DNA of 64,000 nucleotides, from NCBI RefSeq assembly GCF_006228185.1, contig NZ_CP040825.1, positions 434,001 to 498,000 of the forward strand. The letters are read 5' to 3'. Positions 34,898 through 47,129 of the stretch are shown here, piece by piece; position 1 is the stretch's first letter; each line of letters begins with the position of its first letter. Source of the stretch: Mycoplasma nasistruthionis. GTDB lineage: Bacteria > Bacillota_I > Bacilli_A > Mycoplasmatales > Metamycoplasmataceae. Below the pieces are notes generated by a model that saw only the letters and a list, made by a program, of their open reading frames with translations, made no database searches and was not told the DNA's origin. Both the position numbers and the translations under genes were made by a program.

Positions 34898-34951
34898 ATT
34901 TTTTGTTTGTTTTAACTATAAATCTTTATAAATTAATTAAATTATTGTTAA

Positions 34952-34992
34952 TTTTTACTTTTAGCCTAGTGACAGAGCTTTAAAAGTAAAAA
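34952..34992. repeat. Dispersed hairpin element, copy 3
   Basis: Perfect 12-base arms TTTTTACTTTTA/TAAAAGTAAAAA enclose AGC...GCT. The inner AGCCTA resembles copy 2. It is next to the smc terminator and may act as a second terminator. Confidence 0.5.
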
Positions 34993-35017
34993 AATAAAAG
35001 CCTTATAGGCTTTTATT
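34993..35017 (-). terminator. Terminator of the asp23-fakA-plsX-rnc-smc operon
   Basis: The stem AATAAAAGCC/GGCTTTTATT with a five-base loop is followed on the minus strand by a T run, four bases after the smc stop. Confidence 0.85.
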
Positions 35018-35020
35018 GAA

Positions 35021-37954
35021 TTATAAATACTCAGGGTCAATATATTCTTCAACGTCTGATAATTTAACTGTGACAAATGTTGTAGCACCACGGTTTTGCA
35101 TTGATGCTCCGATGATACGGTCAACTTTTGACATTGTTCCTGTACGGTGTGTAATTACTAAGAATTGAGTTTGATGTTTTAATTCTTGTAAATACTCTGC
35201 GTAACGAATAACGTTTCCTTCATCAAGTGCAGCTTCAACCTCATCTAATAAACATAAAGGTAAAGGTCTAGCTCTTAAAATAGCAAATAATAATGAAATT
35301 GCTATTAGGGCTTTTTCACCACCTGAGAATAATCTTAAACTCTTAACTGATTTACCTGGGGGTTGAGCATAAATGCTAATTCCTGATTCTAGGATATCAC
35401 TAGGATCAACAAATTTTACTTCTGCTCTACCACCACCAAACATTGATTTGAATACATTTTCAAATTCTAAATTAACGTCATTAACAACTTTTGTTAATCT
35501 TGTAACTATTTCTTCATCAAGTTTTTGAATAGCTTCAAATAATTTATTTTTAGCCTCTTCAAGTTCGATTAAGTTAGAATTGTTTCTATTATATTCTTCC
35601 TCAACTTGTTGAACTTCTGCTATAGCATTAATATTAACATTACCAAGTTCTTTAATGTCTCTTCTTAGTTGTTTAATTTCTTCATAAATTAAATCAGGGT
35701 TACCTGTTAATTGATAATTTTGTTTAGCATATTCATAAGAAAGTTCATATGTTTCAGATAAACGTTCTTCGCTGGCATTTTTATCTCTTTTAGCATTTGC
35801 TAACTCAAGACTCTTTTTGTTGTAACTTTTTTGTATTAAACTAAAAGCTTTATCTTCTTCATTTATTTTTTGAGCAATTAAGCCAATGTCAGCAATAGTA
35901 ATAGTGATTTGTCCTTCTAGAATTTTTGTATCCTTTTTCAATTGTGCATCAGCTTCAAGCAACTCATTATAATCAGTCAATAATTGATCTTGAGTTACTG
36001 CAGATTCGGATTGAATATTAGACGAACTAATAATTTCACTAATTTTAATAATGTCTGTTTCTAAAGAATCAATTTTTTGTTTTGATTCTCTTTCAAATTC
36101 TTTGTATTTATTTAATAAGTCATAATTACTATTTAAAGAATCAGTTAGTTTTCTAATTTTAGAATCTATTTCTTTTTTCTGATTTTCAAATTCAATTTTT
36201 TCTTGCTCATATTTATTAATTTTTGAATCAATACCAATTTCGTTGTCGCTTAACTGCGCTGAACCACCATGGATAACTCCACCGACTCTAACAACATCAC
36301 CATCCAAGGTTGTAATTAAATATTTTTTGTCAACAATTTTAGCAATAACATTAGCTGCATCAATATCTTTAGCAACAATAACATTACCTAAAAGAAATTT
36401 ATTTAAAACATCAAACTGTGGTTCTGTTTTTACTAAATCACTAGCAACAGCAACAAATCCAGCATTTCCTTGAATCATCAATAGATGATCATCTCTAATT
36501 TCTCTAGGTTTAATTGAAGTTAGTGGAATAAAAGTAGCCCTACCACCTTCGTTTTCTTTAAGAAACTTAACTGCTTTAGCAGCTGTTTCAGGTGTGTCTA
36601 CAACAACATTTTGAAATGCTGCTGAAAGAATTGTTTCAATAGCTGTTATGTGCTCTAATTCAACTTTTAGTAAATCTGAAACTAGACCTTTAAAACCTTT
36701 AAATAAAGCCTTATTATTAACAACTGTTTTTGTACCTTTGTGTAAGTTATTTCTTTTATCTTTAATTTCTTTTAATCTTTTAATTTCTCAGTTAGATTTA
36801 TTTAAACTTATTTCAATTTGAGAACTATCTGCTCTTGCAGTTTTTAAATGTTCTTGTTGGTTGTTAATAGTTTCTTGAATTCGATCTATGCTTTGTTTTT
36901 CTTCTTCATTTTGTTTTTCAGTGTTTGATTTTAAAGATTTTTTGAAATCTAAATCTTGTTTAAGTTGTTCAATGTCTTTTTCTGTTTTAACTTCTAAATC
37001 ACCACTTTTAATTAAATCTGTTCTTGCATTTCTTGTTGCTATTGCTTGTTCAATCTTTTTAATTTTAGTTTCAACAGTTTTTGCTTTTTCGTCATTTAAC
37101 TTTTTAGAATTATTAAGTGCTTTTAATTGTTCATTTTTTGTTGCTTGTTCTTCTTTTAAGGTCTTGTTTTTGTCTTCGTATTCAGCTTGTTTAGATTCGA
37201 ATTCTTCAACTTCATATTTGTTTTCATCGATTATTTTGCTGTTTTTTTCAATGTCGTAAACTAAATAACCAACTTCAATTTTTTCCAACTGTTTACTTTT
37301 ATCTAAAAAGATTTGTGCTTTTTCAGCTTGTTCTTTTAATGGTTCTAATCTGTCAAATAAACTTTTAACTTTCGGTCTTAGAATTGCTAGTGAGTTTTCA
37401 GCTTTTGTTAAATTTGAAATTGATTCTGATTTTTCTACTTTGTATTTTGAAACTCCGGCTGCTTCTTCAAAAATAGCTCTTCTTTCTTCATCGCTTGATT
37501 CTGCAATAGATGAAACTGTACCTTGTGAAATAATGGCTAGAGAACTTTTTCCAACCCCTGTTTCCATAGCTATTTTTTTAATATCTTTATGTCTACATGG
37601 TTTTCCGTTTAAATAATAGTTATTTGTCCCTTTTCCACGTGACAATTCTCTTGTGATTGTAACTATTTCTTCTGGAATAGAATTGTTTGAATCTCTATTA
37701 TCAAAAGTTAAAGTAACTGTAGCTGTGTCTAAAGCTTTTACAGTTGCTGAACCAGCAAAAATTAAATCTTGCATTGATTCACCACGCATTTCTTTAGATC
37801 TTTGTTCTCCTAATACTCATTTAATAGCATCTTGAACATTGCTTTTCCCTGAACCATTTGGCCCAATTATTCCAACTACTCCACCATCAAATGTAAGTGT
37901 AATTGGGTCTGCAAAAGATTTGAATCCATGCGCTTCAAATTTAATTAATTTCAT
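35021..37954 (-). CDS. smc: Chromosome segregation protein SMC
   Basis: A 977-residue condensin ATPase, shorter than the usual ~1180 because of shorter coiled coils. Walker A GPNGSGKSN is at ~32-40, the signature RLFSGGEKAL and Walker B LCLLDEVEAALDE near the C-terminus. The hinge lies around residues ~380-520 (GGRATFIPLTS). The start is 15 bases after the rnc stop with GGGAGC upstream. Trp TGA codons at residue ~46 and in the coil hide the N-terminus. It compacts and resolves the nucleoid; scpA/scpB are not nearby. Confidence 0.96.
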
Positions 37955-37969
37955 TTAATGCTCCCTGAT

Positions 37970-38662
37970 TTAATTTTTATGTAATTTGGTTAAAGCATCA
38001 GAAGCTGCATTTAATTCAGCTTCTTTTTTGTTTAATCCCTTACCTTCACCATAAGTTTTATTATTGTGTTTTGCTTTTGAATAAAAAGTAACGCCATCTG
38101 GTAAAAGTTCGGTTTGATAATGAATTGTTTCCTTTGTTAAACTTTGGAAATATTCTTGTAATTGTCCTTTAGGATCTTTGTTGTTTTCACCATGAACTCT
38201 TTGAATTACTGGTCCGATGTATTTAATTGCAAATTCAGTGGCTGATTTTAAACCTTGATCTAGGTAAATAGCTGCAACCATGGACTCAAATATATCTGCT
38301 TGAACTTTGGCTGAATTAATAACAGACTCACGCATTTTGCCTGGTCCTGTTTTTAATAATGAAACCAATCCAATTTCCTTGGATATTTCAGCTAAAGTCG
38401 TTGTGCAAACACCTTTTGATCTTAAACGTGTTAAATCACCTGCTGAAAGAACGTCATGATATTTTTTGTAAATATAATGAGTTGAAATGAATTGTAAAAT
38501 TGCATCACCAAGCAATTCTAGTTTTTCATAACTTTCATCTGGTTGTCTAGTGTAAGATGAGTGAGTAATGGCAAATATATAATGAATAAGATTTTTTGGA
38601 ACAATGTTATATTGCTTTAAAAAGTCTTCTAAAGTAACATTTTCGTTTGATACATTATTCAT
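37970..38662 (-). CDS. rnc: Ribonuclease III
   Basis: A 230-residue double-strand RNA endonuclease. The nuclease signature YEKLELLGDAILQF (residues ~39-52) carries the catalytic Glu and Asp, and a second acidic cluster is DIFESMVAAIYLD. The C-terminal dsRNA-binding domain (~155-230) starts at DPKGQLQEYFQ. The ATG at 38662 overlaps plsX by 8 bases; an upstream in-frame extension to 38677 is less likely. It processes rRNA and mRNA. Confidence 0.97.
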   Translation of the reverse strand: MNNVSNENVTLEDFLKQYNIVPKNLIHYIFAITHSSYTRQPDESYEKLELLGDAILQFISTHYIYKKYHDVLSAGDLTRLRSKGVCTTTLAEISKEIGLVSLLKTGPGKMRESVINSAKVQADIFESMVAAIYLDQGLKSATEFAIKYIGPVIQRVHGENNKDPKGQLQEYFQSLTKETIHYQTELLPDGVTFYSKAKHNNKTYGEGKGLNKKEAELNAASDALTKLHKN

Positions 38663-39665
38663 CAGCCTGCTCCACAACTTGTTTAACTAGTGATGTTTTT
38701 AGTTGTTCTAAAACGTTTTTTGAAACTGCTTCTCTTAAGCTGACTAATGCATTGAAGTATGATACATGATCACTTGAACCATGTGCTTTTAAAGCCAGTG
38801 CATTAACACCTAAAACTCATGCACACCCTACTGAACGATAATCAAGCGTTGAAGCAACTTTTTTAAATGCACCTTTTAGTAAAAATGCTCCTAGTTTGTA
38901 TAAAAATTTACTATAAATTGTTTCTTTTAAAGCACCCGTGAAAGTCATAACAGCACCTTCATAGCTTTTAAGCATTATATTACCAGCATAACCATCAATT
39001 ACAGCTATATTGTAATCATCTTTAAATAAATTTCTAGTTTCTCTAAACCCAACATAATTTAAGTCATTTTGGTTAGTTAATTGACTGTGTGCTTGCTTTA
39101 CAAAATCTAAACCTTTATAATCTTCAGTTCCAATGTTTAATAATGCAACTTTTGGTTCATTTTTAAACATGGTTTTATAAAAACAATTAGCTAAATAAGC
39201 TCATTCAACTAAGTATTCTGGTTTTGTTTCAATATTAGCACCTACATCTAAAAATAATAACTTTTCACCATTAACTTTATTAGCTACTGGCATAAATGCT
39301 GGACGCGAAACATTTTCCAAACGTTTAGCTTTCAAAGTTAATGCTGAAATATATAAACCACTATCGCCTGCTGATAAAATTCCATCAGCTTCTTTGTCAA
39401 TTATCATTTGAATAGCTTGATTCATAGCTGTTTTTTCAGACATTGAACCTCTGATGTTCTTAGGGTCAGCAGGTTTTAAATCATTTTGAATTAATTGGAT
39501 AGCATCGTTATCGATTACTAAGTGTAAAAAATCTTTAACATCACCTACTAAAGTAACTTGAGTGTCTTTGTATTTTTTAACAAAATCTTGAACTGCTAAA
39601 AAACATTGTAATGGCCCTAAATCATTACCATTAACATCAAAGACTAATTTGTATTTATATTCCAT
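38655..39665 (-). CDS. plsX: Phosphate acyltransferase PlsX
   Basis: A 336-residue enzyme that makes acyl-phosphate for phospholipid synthesis. It has the PlsX-type features FDVNGNDLGP near the N-terminus and ADGILSAGDSGLY and FLDVGAN in the middle. Two Trp TGA codons fall between ~155 and the end. The start is coupled to the fakA stop by TAATG. Adjacent FakA supplies acyl-phosphate from free fatty acids, so plsX and fakA form a fatty acid scavenging pair, suitable for an organism lacking fatty acid synthesis. Confidence 0.93.
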
Positions 39666-41305
39666 TATTCTACCCCTATAATGAAGTGATATGTTGGTTG
39701 ATTTCCTTCGACTACTTCAACTTCGATATCATATGTCGCATTGATATAATTTTCTAATTCTTGTGCTTCAGCTAAATCTGATTCATCACCATAATAAATA
39801 CTTACTAGTTCTTTTCCAGGCTTAATTGCTTTTTTAATTAGAAACTTAGCAGTTTCTAATAAATCGTCTTTGGCAGAAATAATTTTGTTGTCTAATATTG
39901 CTAAATATTGACCGCTTTTCACCTTAACTTTGTTAATTGTTGTATCTCTGATTGCTAGTGTTATTTCACCTGTGGTTACTTCTTGGATACTTTCTTCAAT
40001 CATTTCCTGATTTTCTTCAGCTGTTGATTCATGATTAAAATTCAGCATTGCTGTAATTCCTTGCATTTGTGATTTTGTTGGAATTACAACAACATTTTTG
40101 TCATTTATCACTTGAGCAACTTGTTGAGCAACTAAAATGATGTTTGAATTGTTAGTCAAAATGAAAACTGTGTCTGCATTAACGCTATTAACTGCATTAA
40201 TTAAGTCTTGAGCTGAGGGGTTTTGAGTTTGACCACTTTCTACAACATAGTCACAACCTAATTCTTTCATTCTGTTAATAATTCCGGAACCTAAATTACA
40301 TGAAACAATTCCGCATGGTGTTCTTTTAGTATTTTGTTTAGCTTGTTCAAATTTTTCAGCATTAGCTTTCGAATTATTTGCTTGAAGAGTCATGTTTTCA
40401 GATTTAATCTTAATGAATTCACCGTATTCTTGAGCAATGTTAAGTAATTTTCCAGGATGAATTGCATGACCGTGAACTTTACAAATATTTTCATCAGAAA
40501 CAACTACTAAAGAGTTAGCAACTTTTAGTAGTTTTTCTGATAATTCATTTTTGTCAAATGTATCTGGATTATTAAGATCAATTAAAACTTCTGTACAATA
40601 ACCAAATTCACCGTCATAAACTTCACCGTCACTAATAAAAGTTTCAATATCATCATCACTTTGTTCTTTTAATTCTACAAAGCGATCATTTAAGGCTTCA
40701 TTAATTCCTCAGAAAATAATGTATAACCCTTCACCACCACTATCTGTCACTCCTACTTCACGTAGCGTTTTAAGTTTGTTAGGTGTTTCATCACATGCTT
40801 TACGCATAAATTCAAGCGCTTTAGCAAAGAAAGTTAAATAAGAAACTTCTTGATTTTGAAATTCTTTAACCAAGTTTTCAGTTGTTTCACGAATAACTGT
40901 TAAAATTGTTCCTTCAACGGGTTTAAAAACTGATTTATAAGCTCTTTCAGTTGCACTCTTAAAAGCACTTAATAAACCTGCTGTATTTAATTCTTTTAAC
41001 CCTTTGCAACCTAGCGCAAAACCTTTGAAAATTTGTGACAAAATAACACCTGAATTACCTCTAGCTTCAAATAGCATATCATGAGCTAAGTCAGCTGTTA
41101 TTTTTTCAACTGAAGCATTTTCATTTTTAGCTAAATTATTAACAGTAACTGCCATTGTTGCTGACATGTTAGTTCCTGTATCTCCATCTGGTACTGGGAA
41201 AACATTTAAAGCATCGATTTTATTCTTAGCATTTAAAAGAGCGTTTGCACCTGATATTAAAGCCTTAGCTAATTTTTGACCATTCAAAATAAAATCCTTA
41301 TTCAT
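39665..41305 (-). CDS. fakA: Fatty acid kinase, ATP-binding subunit FakA (DAK-like)
   Basis: A 546-residue protein. The N-terminal DhaL/DAK2 domain has PDGDTGTNM (~38-46) for ATP-Mg binding and EARGNSGVILSQ; the C-terminal part matches the long DAK-like FakA proteins. One Trp TGA at residue ~199. It works with a DegV-type FakB, not in this window, to phosphorylate exogenous fatty acids. It overlaps asp23 by 8 bases upstream and plsX by TAATG downstream. Confidence 0.93.
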
Positions 41306-41618
41306 TCTGAACTCCTTTAATTACCACCAGTAAATTGTTAATTTTAACTTTACGTTTTGACAATTCTAGTGATAGTTGTTTGAATAATTGTGTGCTGATA
41401 AATTTTGCAGATACTCCCTCAATTAACGTCACTGCAACTTTTATGTCATAACCTTTAGAGGTTAGTTGTACATCAATTAATGAATTTAAATCACTTTCAC
41501 ACTCACCATACTGGCAAGAAGAAAGGTCAGAATCTAAAACAGGATTATGTAGTCGAATAATTCCTGGAATAGATGAAAGGTTGTTAATTGTTAACTCTTG
41601 AATATCTCTAAGTTCCAT
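41298..41618 (-). CDS. Asp23/YloU family protein
   Basis: A 106-residue small alpha/beta protein of the Asp23 envelope stress family, habitually encoded just upstream of the DAK-like fakA gene (the YloU-YloV arrangement). First gene of the operon with AAAGGA eight bases before the ATG. It has an unusual Cys pair in the loop SSCQYGECESD (~34-44). Exact role unknown; it is likely membrane-peripheral. Confidence 0.85.
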   Translation of the reverse strand: MELRDIQELTINNLSSIPGIIRLHNPVLDSDLSSCQYGECESDLNSLIDVQLTSKGYDIKVAVTLIEGVSAKFISTQLFKQLSLELSKRKVKINNLLVVIKGVQNE

Positions 41619-41702
41619 AAGTTTGTCCTTTCAAAATGCATAAATTAATGTATTTTAATAATTTTATTATTAAAATTGAAAAAATAAAACTTAAAGTCAC
41701 AG

Positions 41703-41732
41703 AAAAAAACGCATTGAAATAATGCGTTTTTG
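41703..41732 (-). terminator. rpsO terminator
   Basis: The stem AAAACGCATT/AATGCGTTTT with loop GAAAT and a T tail on the minus strand lies directly after the rpsO stop. Confidence 0.85.
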
Positions 41733-41737
41733 TGGAA

Positions 41738-42004
41738 TTATTTACGAATATTTAATTCGTCAATTAATTTGCTGTAAGCTTCAAAGTTGTTTTCTTTTAA
41801 GTTTCTTAAAAGTGTTTTACGTTGTGAAATTTTAGCTAAGAATCCACGTCTTGAGTGGTTATCTTTAGGGTTGTTTTTGAAGTGAGGTTTTAAACTTTCG
41901 ATATCTTCTGTTAAGATAGCGATTTGTACTTCTGCAGCTCCTGTATCTTTAGCATTTTTTCCATATTTTGCAACTAATTCAGCTTTTCTTGCTTTGTTAA
42001 CCAT
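41738..42004 (-). CDS. rpsO: 30S ribosomal protein S15
   Basis: 88 residues, the standard length. It contains the conserved DTGAAEVQIAILTEDI and HFKNNPKDNHSRRGFL segments that contact 16S rRNA. AAGGAGA stands eight bases upstream of the ATG. It is a single-gene unit with its own terminator; the 144-base gap upstream is AT-rich and without a gene. Confidence 0.98.
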   Translation of the reverse strand: MVNKARKAELVAKYGKNAKDTGAAEVQIAILTEDIESLKPHFKNNPKDNHSRRGFLAKISQRKTLLRNLKENNFEAYSKLIDELNIRK

Positions 42005-42148
42005 TGTAATCTCCTTGTAAGGTTATTAAATGTTTTAAACCTAGAACTTAAATCTTGTTTAAGTCCAAGCTTAAAATTTATGTTATGTAATAATTTACTG
42101 CTTAAATTGTATATTAATTTTGATTTAAATAAAACTAAAAGTCAAATT

Positions 42149-45100
42149 TTAAATAACTTCTAGCATTTGTTGCAATTTGTCATTTGCAGTGTCTTGATTT
42201 TTGTTTGAATAAGTTTCTTGGTCAAGAACATAATAGTATTTTAAATATGAATTTGAAACATTTTGACTGTTGTTTTGTGTTTTTATAACTTTGATGTAAT
42301 AAATTCCGGAATTATCACTGTTTATTTGTGAAATTGTGTGATTAATTGAAGTTGATGATGTGATATTATTATACGTTTGAATAACTTTTTTTGATTGGTC
42401 TTTTAAGCTTATATAACCTAATTCTGCTGTAATAGAAAAGTTGTTTTCCGATGAAACTGTAGCATTTAGTTGGATATTATTTTGAATTAATTCCTTAGTT
42501 CTAGAATCGATGTTTATATATCTAGAATCTTGATCAACTAAACCGCTATTTAAAGGACTAGGTTGAGCATTTGAATCGATTATTATGTTGACACTATTTG
42601 TCATTGCAAAATTATCAGAATTTCCTACTAAATAAGCTTTTATTTTGTAAAATCCTGAGCGTAATTGAACTTTAGAGTTAAGTCTTAATTCTGAAGCTTC
42701 AATGTCGGTTAAAATGTTTTGATATGTTCCGTTTTCAGTTTCTGAAAACATCAAATCATATCTCACGCTGTTATTTCCGGCCAATAAGTCTGAATAGTTA
42801 ATAAAGGCAGAAACCCCCTCAAAGTTATAACCATATTGTCTTAAGAATTCTTCTGATCTTCTAACTTGATTTGGAAGTTTTGTTGTAAATAAAAGCTTTT
42901 TATTTGTTTTATATAAGTTCTTAACTAATTCATCGTATTTAGCATTAACTTCGTTATATTTTACTTTTAAGTCTTGAGCACTGGTATTTTGGGTTTTAGA
43001 AACTTTGTCAAGATATTGGATAAATCTTAATTTGTCAAGATAATTAATTTGCCCAATTGAATCACCAACTACTAATAAATTTATTTCGTTTTTAATAATT
43101 TTTGTTAGTTTTTCTAACTCAAACTGTGAAATAGTTTGTTTTTCAAAAATAAACGTTTTTAATTCGTCTGTTAAATCCAATTTAAAAATTGTATTTAATT
43201 CCCCGGCGAATGAGTAGTAAATGTTTTTATTCTTAAGATAATATCTGCCAATTTCTTTGTTTTCAGAATTGGGAATATTAATAACTTTAGTCTGATTAGT
43301 GCTTAAATTTACAACTGCAAAATAGTTTTGATTTTCTGACTTACCATAAAAAATTAAATTGTCATTTGAACTAGCCAACATAGGCTTACCAGGGGCATTT
43401 TCAATACCTTTAGCAATCTTAGGATCTGTAAATAAATCAGTTAAATAAACATCTTGTAAAACTCTGTATTCTTCGTCATAAGGACTATAAAAATCTCTTT
43501 TGTAAAGATATTTTTTATTATCAGATGAAGATTGGGCTAATGTATATCATTTTCCATTGTAATATTCATATCTACTGCGTAAATTTAATCAATTTGAGTT
43601 TTCATAAACAAAACCGTAAATTGAACGTTTGTCAAACTTCATTAGCTTGTAAGGACCATAATGTCAATCTTCTGTATTTTTAAAACTATCTCAATTTAGT
43701 CTTCAAAAAGCACCATCACTAAATTGTTGCGAAAAAATAGGTTCAGTTAGATTAACTCCTATTGGTGATAAAAACTCTTGATAAGAAGTATTTTCTTTAT
43801 CAATTGTTGGATTGTCATCGTTTGGAGATAATCCTGCCGAATAAGCATCTCCTCAAGTTGCATCTGATAAGTATCATTTTGGTTTATCATCGCCTGGTAG
43901 TTGAAGTTTAATATAAACAACTAAGTGAGAATCACCATTAACTAATTTTCCTGTTATATTAGCAATTGCTTCAATCCCAACTAAGTTTAATAAATACCCA
44001 TAAGAAGAAGCATAAACTGCACAAACTGTTAATTGATCAAAAATATCCTTTTCAATAGTTGAAACTAGTCTGCTAATGTCATATTTAAAGTATTCAAGAG
44101 TATAAAGTCATAAAGCATAAGCTTTTTCATAATCTTTCATACCATCTTTAATTTTGTTTAAACCATTTCTTACAAAATCTTTATATGAATCGCTTAGGGC
44201 ATTTTTGGTGTATCAATTTGATGCATATTTTCCATGTGAAATTCCAGTTACTGTGTTGTTATCAGCAGTTCTGTGAAAGTCTAGAGAACCACTGGCTAAT
44301 GATCATGCTGGGAAATTAATTCAATTATCATTAATCCATCTTGCATAAGCTCCTGACATTAAATTAGAAGAAATTTGTCTATCTCCAAATGAAAATTCTT
44401 CTAAAACTCCATTACCGGCAATGTAATTAAACATATCAATTAAATCGTCTTCAGTTAATGCACTGTTTTTCTTATGAATTAAAGGAGCAGTTCCGTAATT
44501 AAATCCTTCTGCTTCTTTATCAGATGAACTTACTTCAAATAAAGCAGGATTAAAATATTTGCCCTTTTGATTAATTCTATTTTCATTAACTAAAACAACT
44601 TCCTCATTATTTTCTTCGATTGGAGGTTGATTTTGGTCATGAGTTTCAGTTTCTTCAGGTTCATTAACAGGTTCAGAGGCTTCATGATTTTCAACTGGCT
44701 GTGTTGTGGTTTCTTCAATGTGTGATGTTTCTGGATCAGGATTTGAGTTATTCACTTCACTGTTTTCTGAGGTTTTATTTTCGTTTTCAACTACATTATT
44801 GTTATCTGAAATTACATCATGGCTTACTTGTCTGCTATCATCACTTTGTTTTTCAGGTGTTTCAGGTTCTTTTGGTTGATTATTATCACCTGGGTTTTGG
44901 TTATTCGGATTGGTTTGTTCTTGTGTTTCTGGTTGTTCTGTGTTAATTTCTGAATTTTTTGAGGTTTCTGGATTTACTGTTTCTGTGTTTATGGTTTCTT
45001 CTTCTTTTTGTCCTTCAGTTTTTGTTTTTTCATCAACTGAATTTCTCGGAGTTTCTGGTGTTTGTTCTGGTTCAGAAATTTCTGTTTTATGTGTGTTAGT

Positions 45101-45316
45101 TTCTTCGGAAGTATTTATTGTTTCTTTTTGTTTATTTTTATTATTTTGATTTTCTTCTGCCTGACTAATTAGTCTTTTAGTGATTTCATCATTATTAGTT
45201 GTTGGGTTTTTTACTTCTGACTTACTTTCAGCTGTGTTTGTCTGACAAGCTGCAGATATTATCGGTAAAATTAAAACACTTGAAGTTAGTGTTAAAAGTA
45301 TTGTTTTTCTCTTCAT
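42149..45316 (-). CDS. Large surface lipoprotein with transglutaminase-like domain
   Basis: A 1055-residue lipoprotein (lipobox IISAAC). Residues ~30-240 are a low-complexity linker rich in Glu, Thr, Pro and Asn. Residues ~300-500 resemble a transglutaminase/cysteine-protease fold: Cys in LTVCAVYASSYGY, His in DSHLVVYIKL, Asp in WYLSDATWGDA, in the C-H-D order and spacing of that superfamily. The C-terminal ~500 residues are beta-rich repeats ending in an Ig-like-looking part. Around a dozen Trp TGA codons break it in standard code. Proteolysis or crosslinking of host proteins is possible, but the activity is not shown. Confidence 0.8.
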
Positions 45317-45439
45317 ATCTCTACATTTTTATAGTTATAAACTATAAATTCCTTAATAATTAAATTATATCAAGACCAAATTAAATTTCAGAACAAACTA
45401 TATTTATTCAAAAGCTTGTAAACTTGTTTTTTTAAATCA

Positions 45440-45463
45440 AAAAAATCAGCTAAATGCTGATTT
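45440..45463 (-). terminator. Terminator of truB-cof-ribF
   Basis: The stem AAATCAGC/GCTGATTT with loop TAAAT is followed by T7 on the minus strand, six bases past the ribF stop. Confidence 0.85.
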
Positions 45464-45468
45464 GGTTT

Positions 45469-46311
45469 TTACTTCTTGTTAAGTAAATTTAAAAAATATT
45501 GTTTTGCATTATCTAAGTCGCTTTCAATAATTTGATCATCAATTGTTGAAATAATAAGTCTAATTTCGTTAAAAACTTCAATATAAACTTCTGCATCAAT
45601 TCAATTATTGCTTTGTTCAAAATCAATTAGTTGGAAATGATATTGTTTATTTAAACCAACATGAATTAAGGCATAAAAAACTAAATTATCAACATAAATC
45701 TTTGATGCATAAATACCTGAATGCAGTTTTAGAACCTTGTAATCAATATCCAATAAATTTTGATCCAAAACCTTAGCTAAAATTGGGTATTCAAAAACTA
45801 ACATAGAATTTGCAAATTCAACTTTTCCAAATTCAAGGTTTTGTTTAATTAAACTCGTTGAAATTTTTGTGTTTTGAATTTTTACAAAGTCTACAATGTG
45901 GTTTGTAGCATTGTCATATTTAAAATCAATCAAATTTCACTTAGCGCCATTTCCGAATTTAAAATCTTTGCCACCAATTAAATTTATTTTTTGATTTTGA
46001 GATAAAAGTTTAATAAATTCTGCACCTTCAAGATGCTTAATTTCTCAAAAGTCCAATTCTATAACTGCATCAAAAGGAAACCGAGCAAGTTGAAAATATT
46101 TAGCTTTTGAATTAGCAAAATAATTTTCTTCGAATTTTGGCATTCCACTTTCAACATTAAATGTGACTAAAATGTTTCTACCAGGTAGTGAATTAGCTTT
46201 ATTAAAAAGTTGCAAATGTCCTAAATGAAAACTTTCAAATGAACCTAAAATAAAACAATCATTTTCTTTAGTTTCAAATTGTTCTAATTTATAAACTACC
46301 AAGTCTTGCAT
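45469..46311 (-). CDS. ribF: Bifunctional riboflavin kinase/FAD synthetase
   Basis: 280 residues. The N-terminal nucleotidyltransferase has GSFESFHLGHLQLF (the G.FDG.H.GH motif, with changed residues) and the C-terminal flavokinase-like part is ~155-280. Two Trp TGA codons lie near residue ~90-125 and one near ~235. It is coupled by TAATG to the upstream hydrolase. The flavokinase motifs (PTAN) are not obvious, so the C-terminal activity may be reduced. Confidence 0.85.
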
Positions 46312-47129
46312 TAAATTAATTTAAGTTCCTTAAGTTTTAAATAAGCTCCATCATATTCACAATCTAAAGCAATATCATCTGATACAGATTTGATTTTTTC
46401 ATTAGCTCTTTCCATAGCTACACCATATCTTGCATCTCTTAACATTTCAAAATCGTTTGAGCTGTCTCCAAAAGCTATTAAGTTTTTGTCAATTTCTAAA
46501 CCTAATTTAGAACATAAAACTGAAAGTGTGTGTGATTTAGACACATTTTTAGGTCCGATAAAAATGCCTCTAGATCATCTTGCAGAAATTTCCATGTTTA
46601 AATTGTTTTCATCAATAAATTTATGAACCAAGTCTGATGTTTCTTTAACTGTATCTGTGTTAATTGTAATTACATATAAATTATCAGAGCTTAATTTTGT
46701 TTCATCAAAATCATAATAATTTGAGATAAAAGGCTTTATAAATCATGAATTTAAAGGCATTGATGGGGATTTGAAAACTTTGTCAAAATCTGAAACTGCA
46801 AATGCATTAATTCTATCTTTTAAATATTCATAGATTTTTAAAACATCTTCTTTATTTAAAGTGCTTTTGTAAATAAATTCTTTTTTAACATTGTCTCAAA
46901 TAAATGCACCATTCGCTCCAATAAAGTAATCAACAGGGTCTAATTGTTCTAAGAAGTCTCCGATTGTTGCAAATTCTCTGGCTGTTGAAATTACCGAAAC
47001 TATGTTGTTAAGTTTTAATAAAGGAAAAATTTTTCTTGTATTTAATGAAAATTGATTTTGTCCATTAGGTAAAATTGTTCCATCAACATCAAATGCAGCT
47101 ATTTTAATTTCATCTTTTAATTGTTTCAT
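46311..47129 (-). CDS. Cof-type HAD hydrolase
   Basis: A 272-residue HAD IIB phosphatase. DVDGTILPNG (~14-23) holds the nucleophile Asp and the acid/base Asp, STAREF is motif II, and FGDSSNDFEML is motif IV. The cap lies between. Cof proteins dephosphorylate sugar phosphates or flavin and other cofactors; the neighbouring ribF makes FMN a possible substrate, which is inference. Starts and stops overlap both neighbours. Confidence 0.92.

Noticed and set aside
44321-45316. Low-complexity region of the large lipoprotein as tandem DNA repeat or CRISPR
   Set aside because: The composition is biased to Glu, Thr, Pro and Asn but there is no regular repeat unit or spacer pattern.
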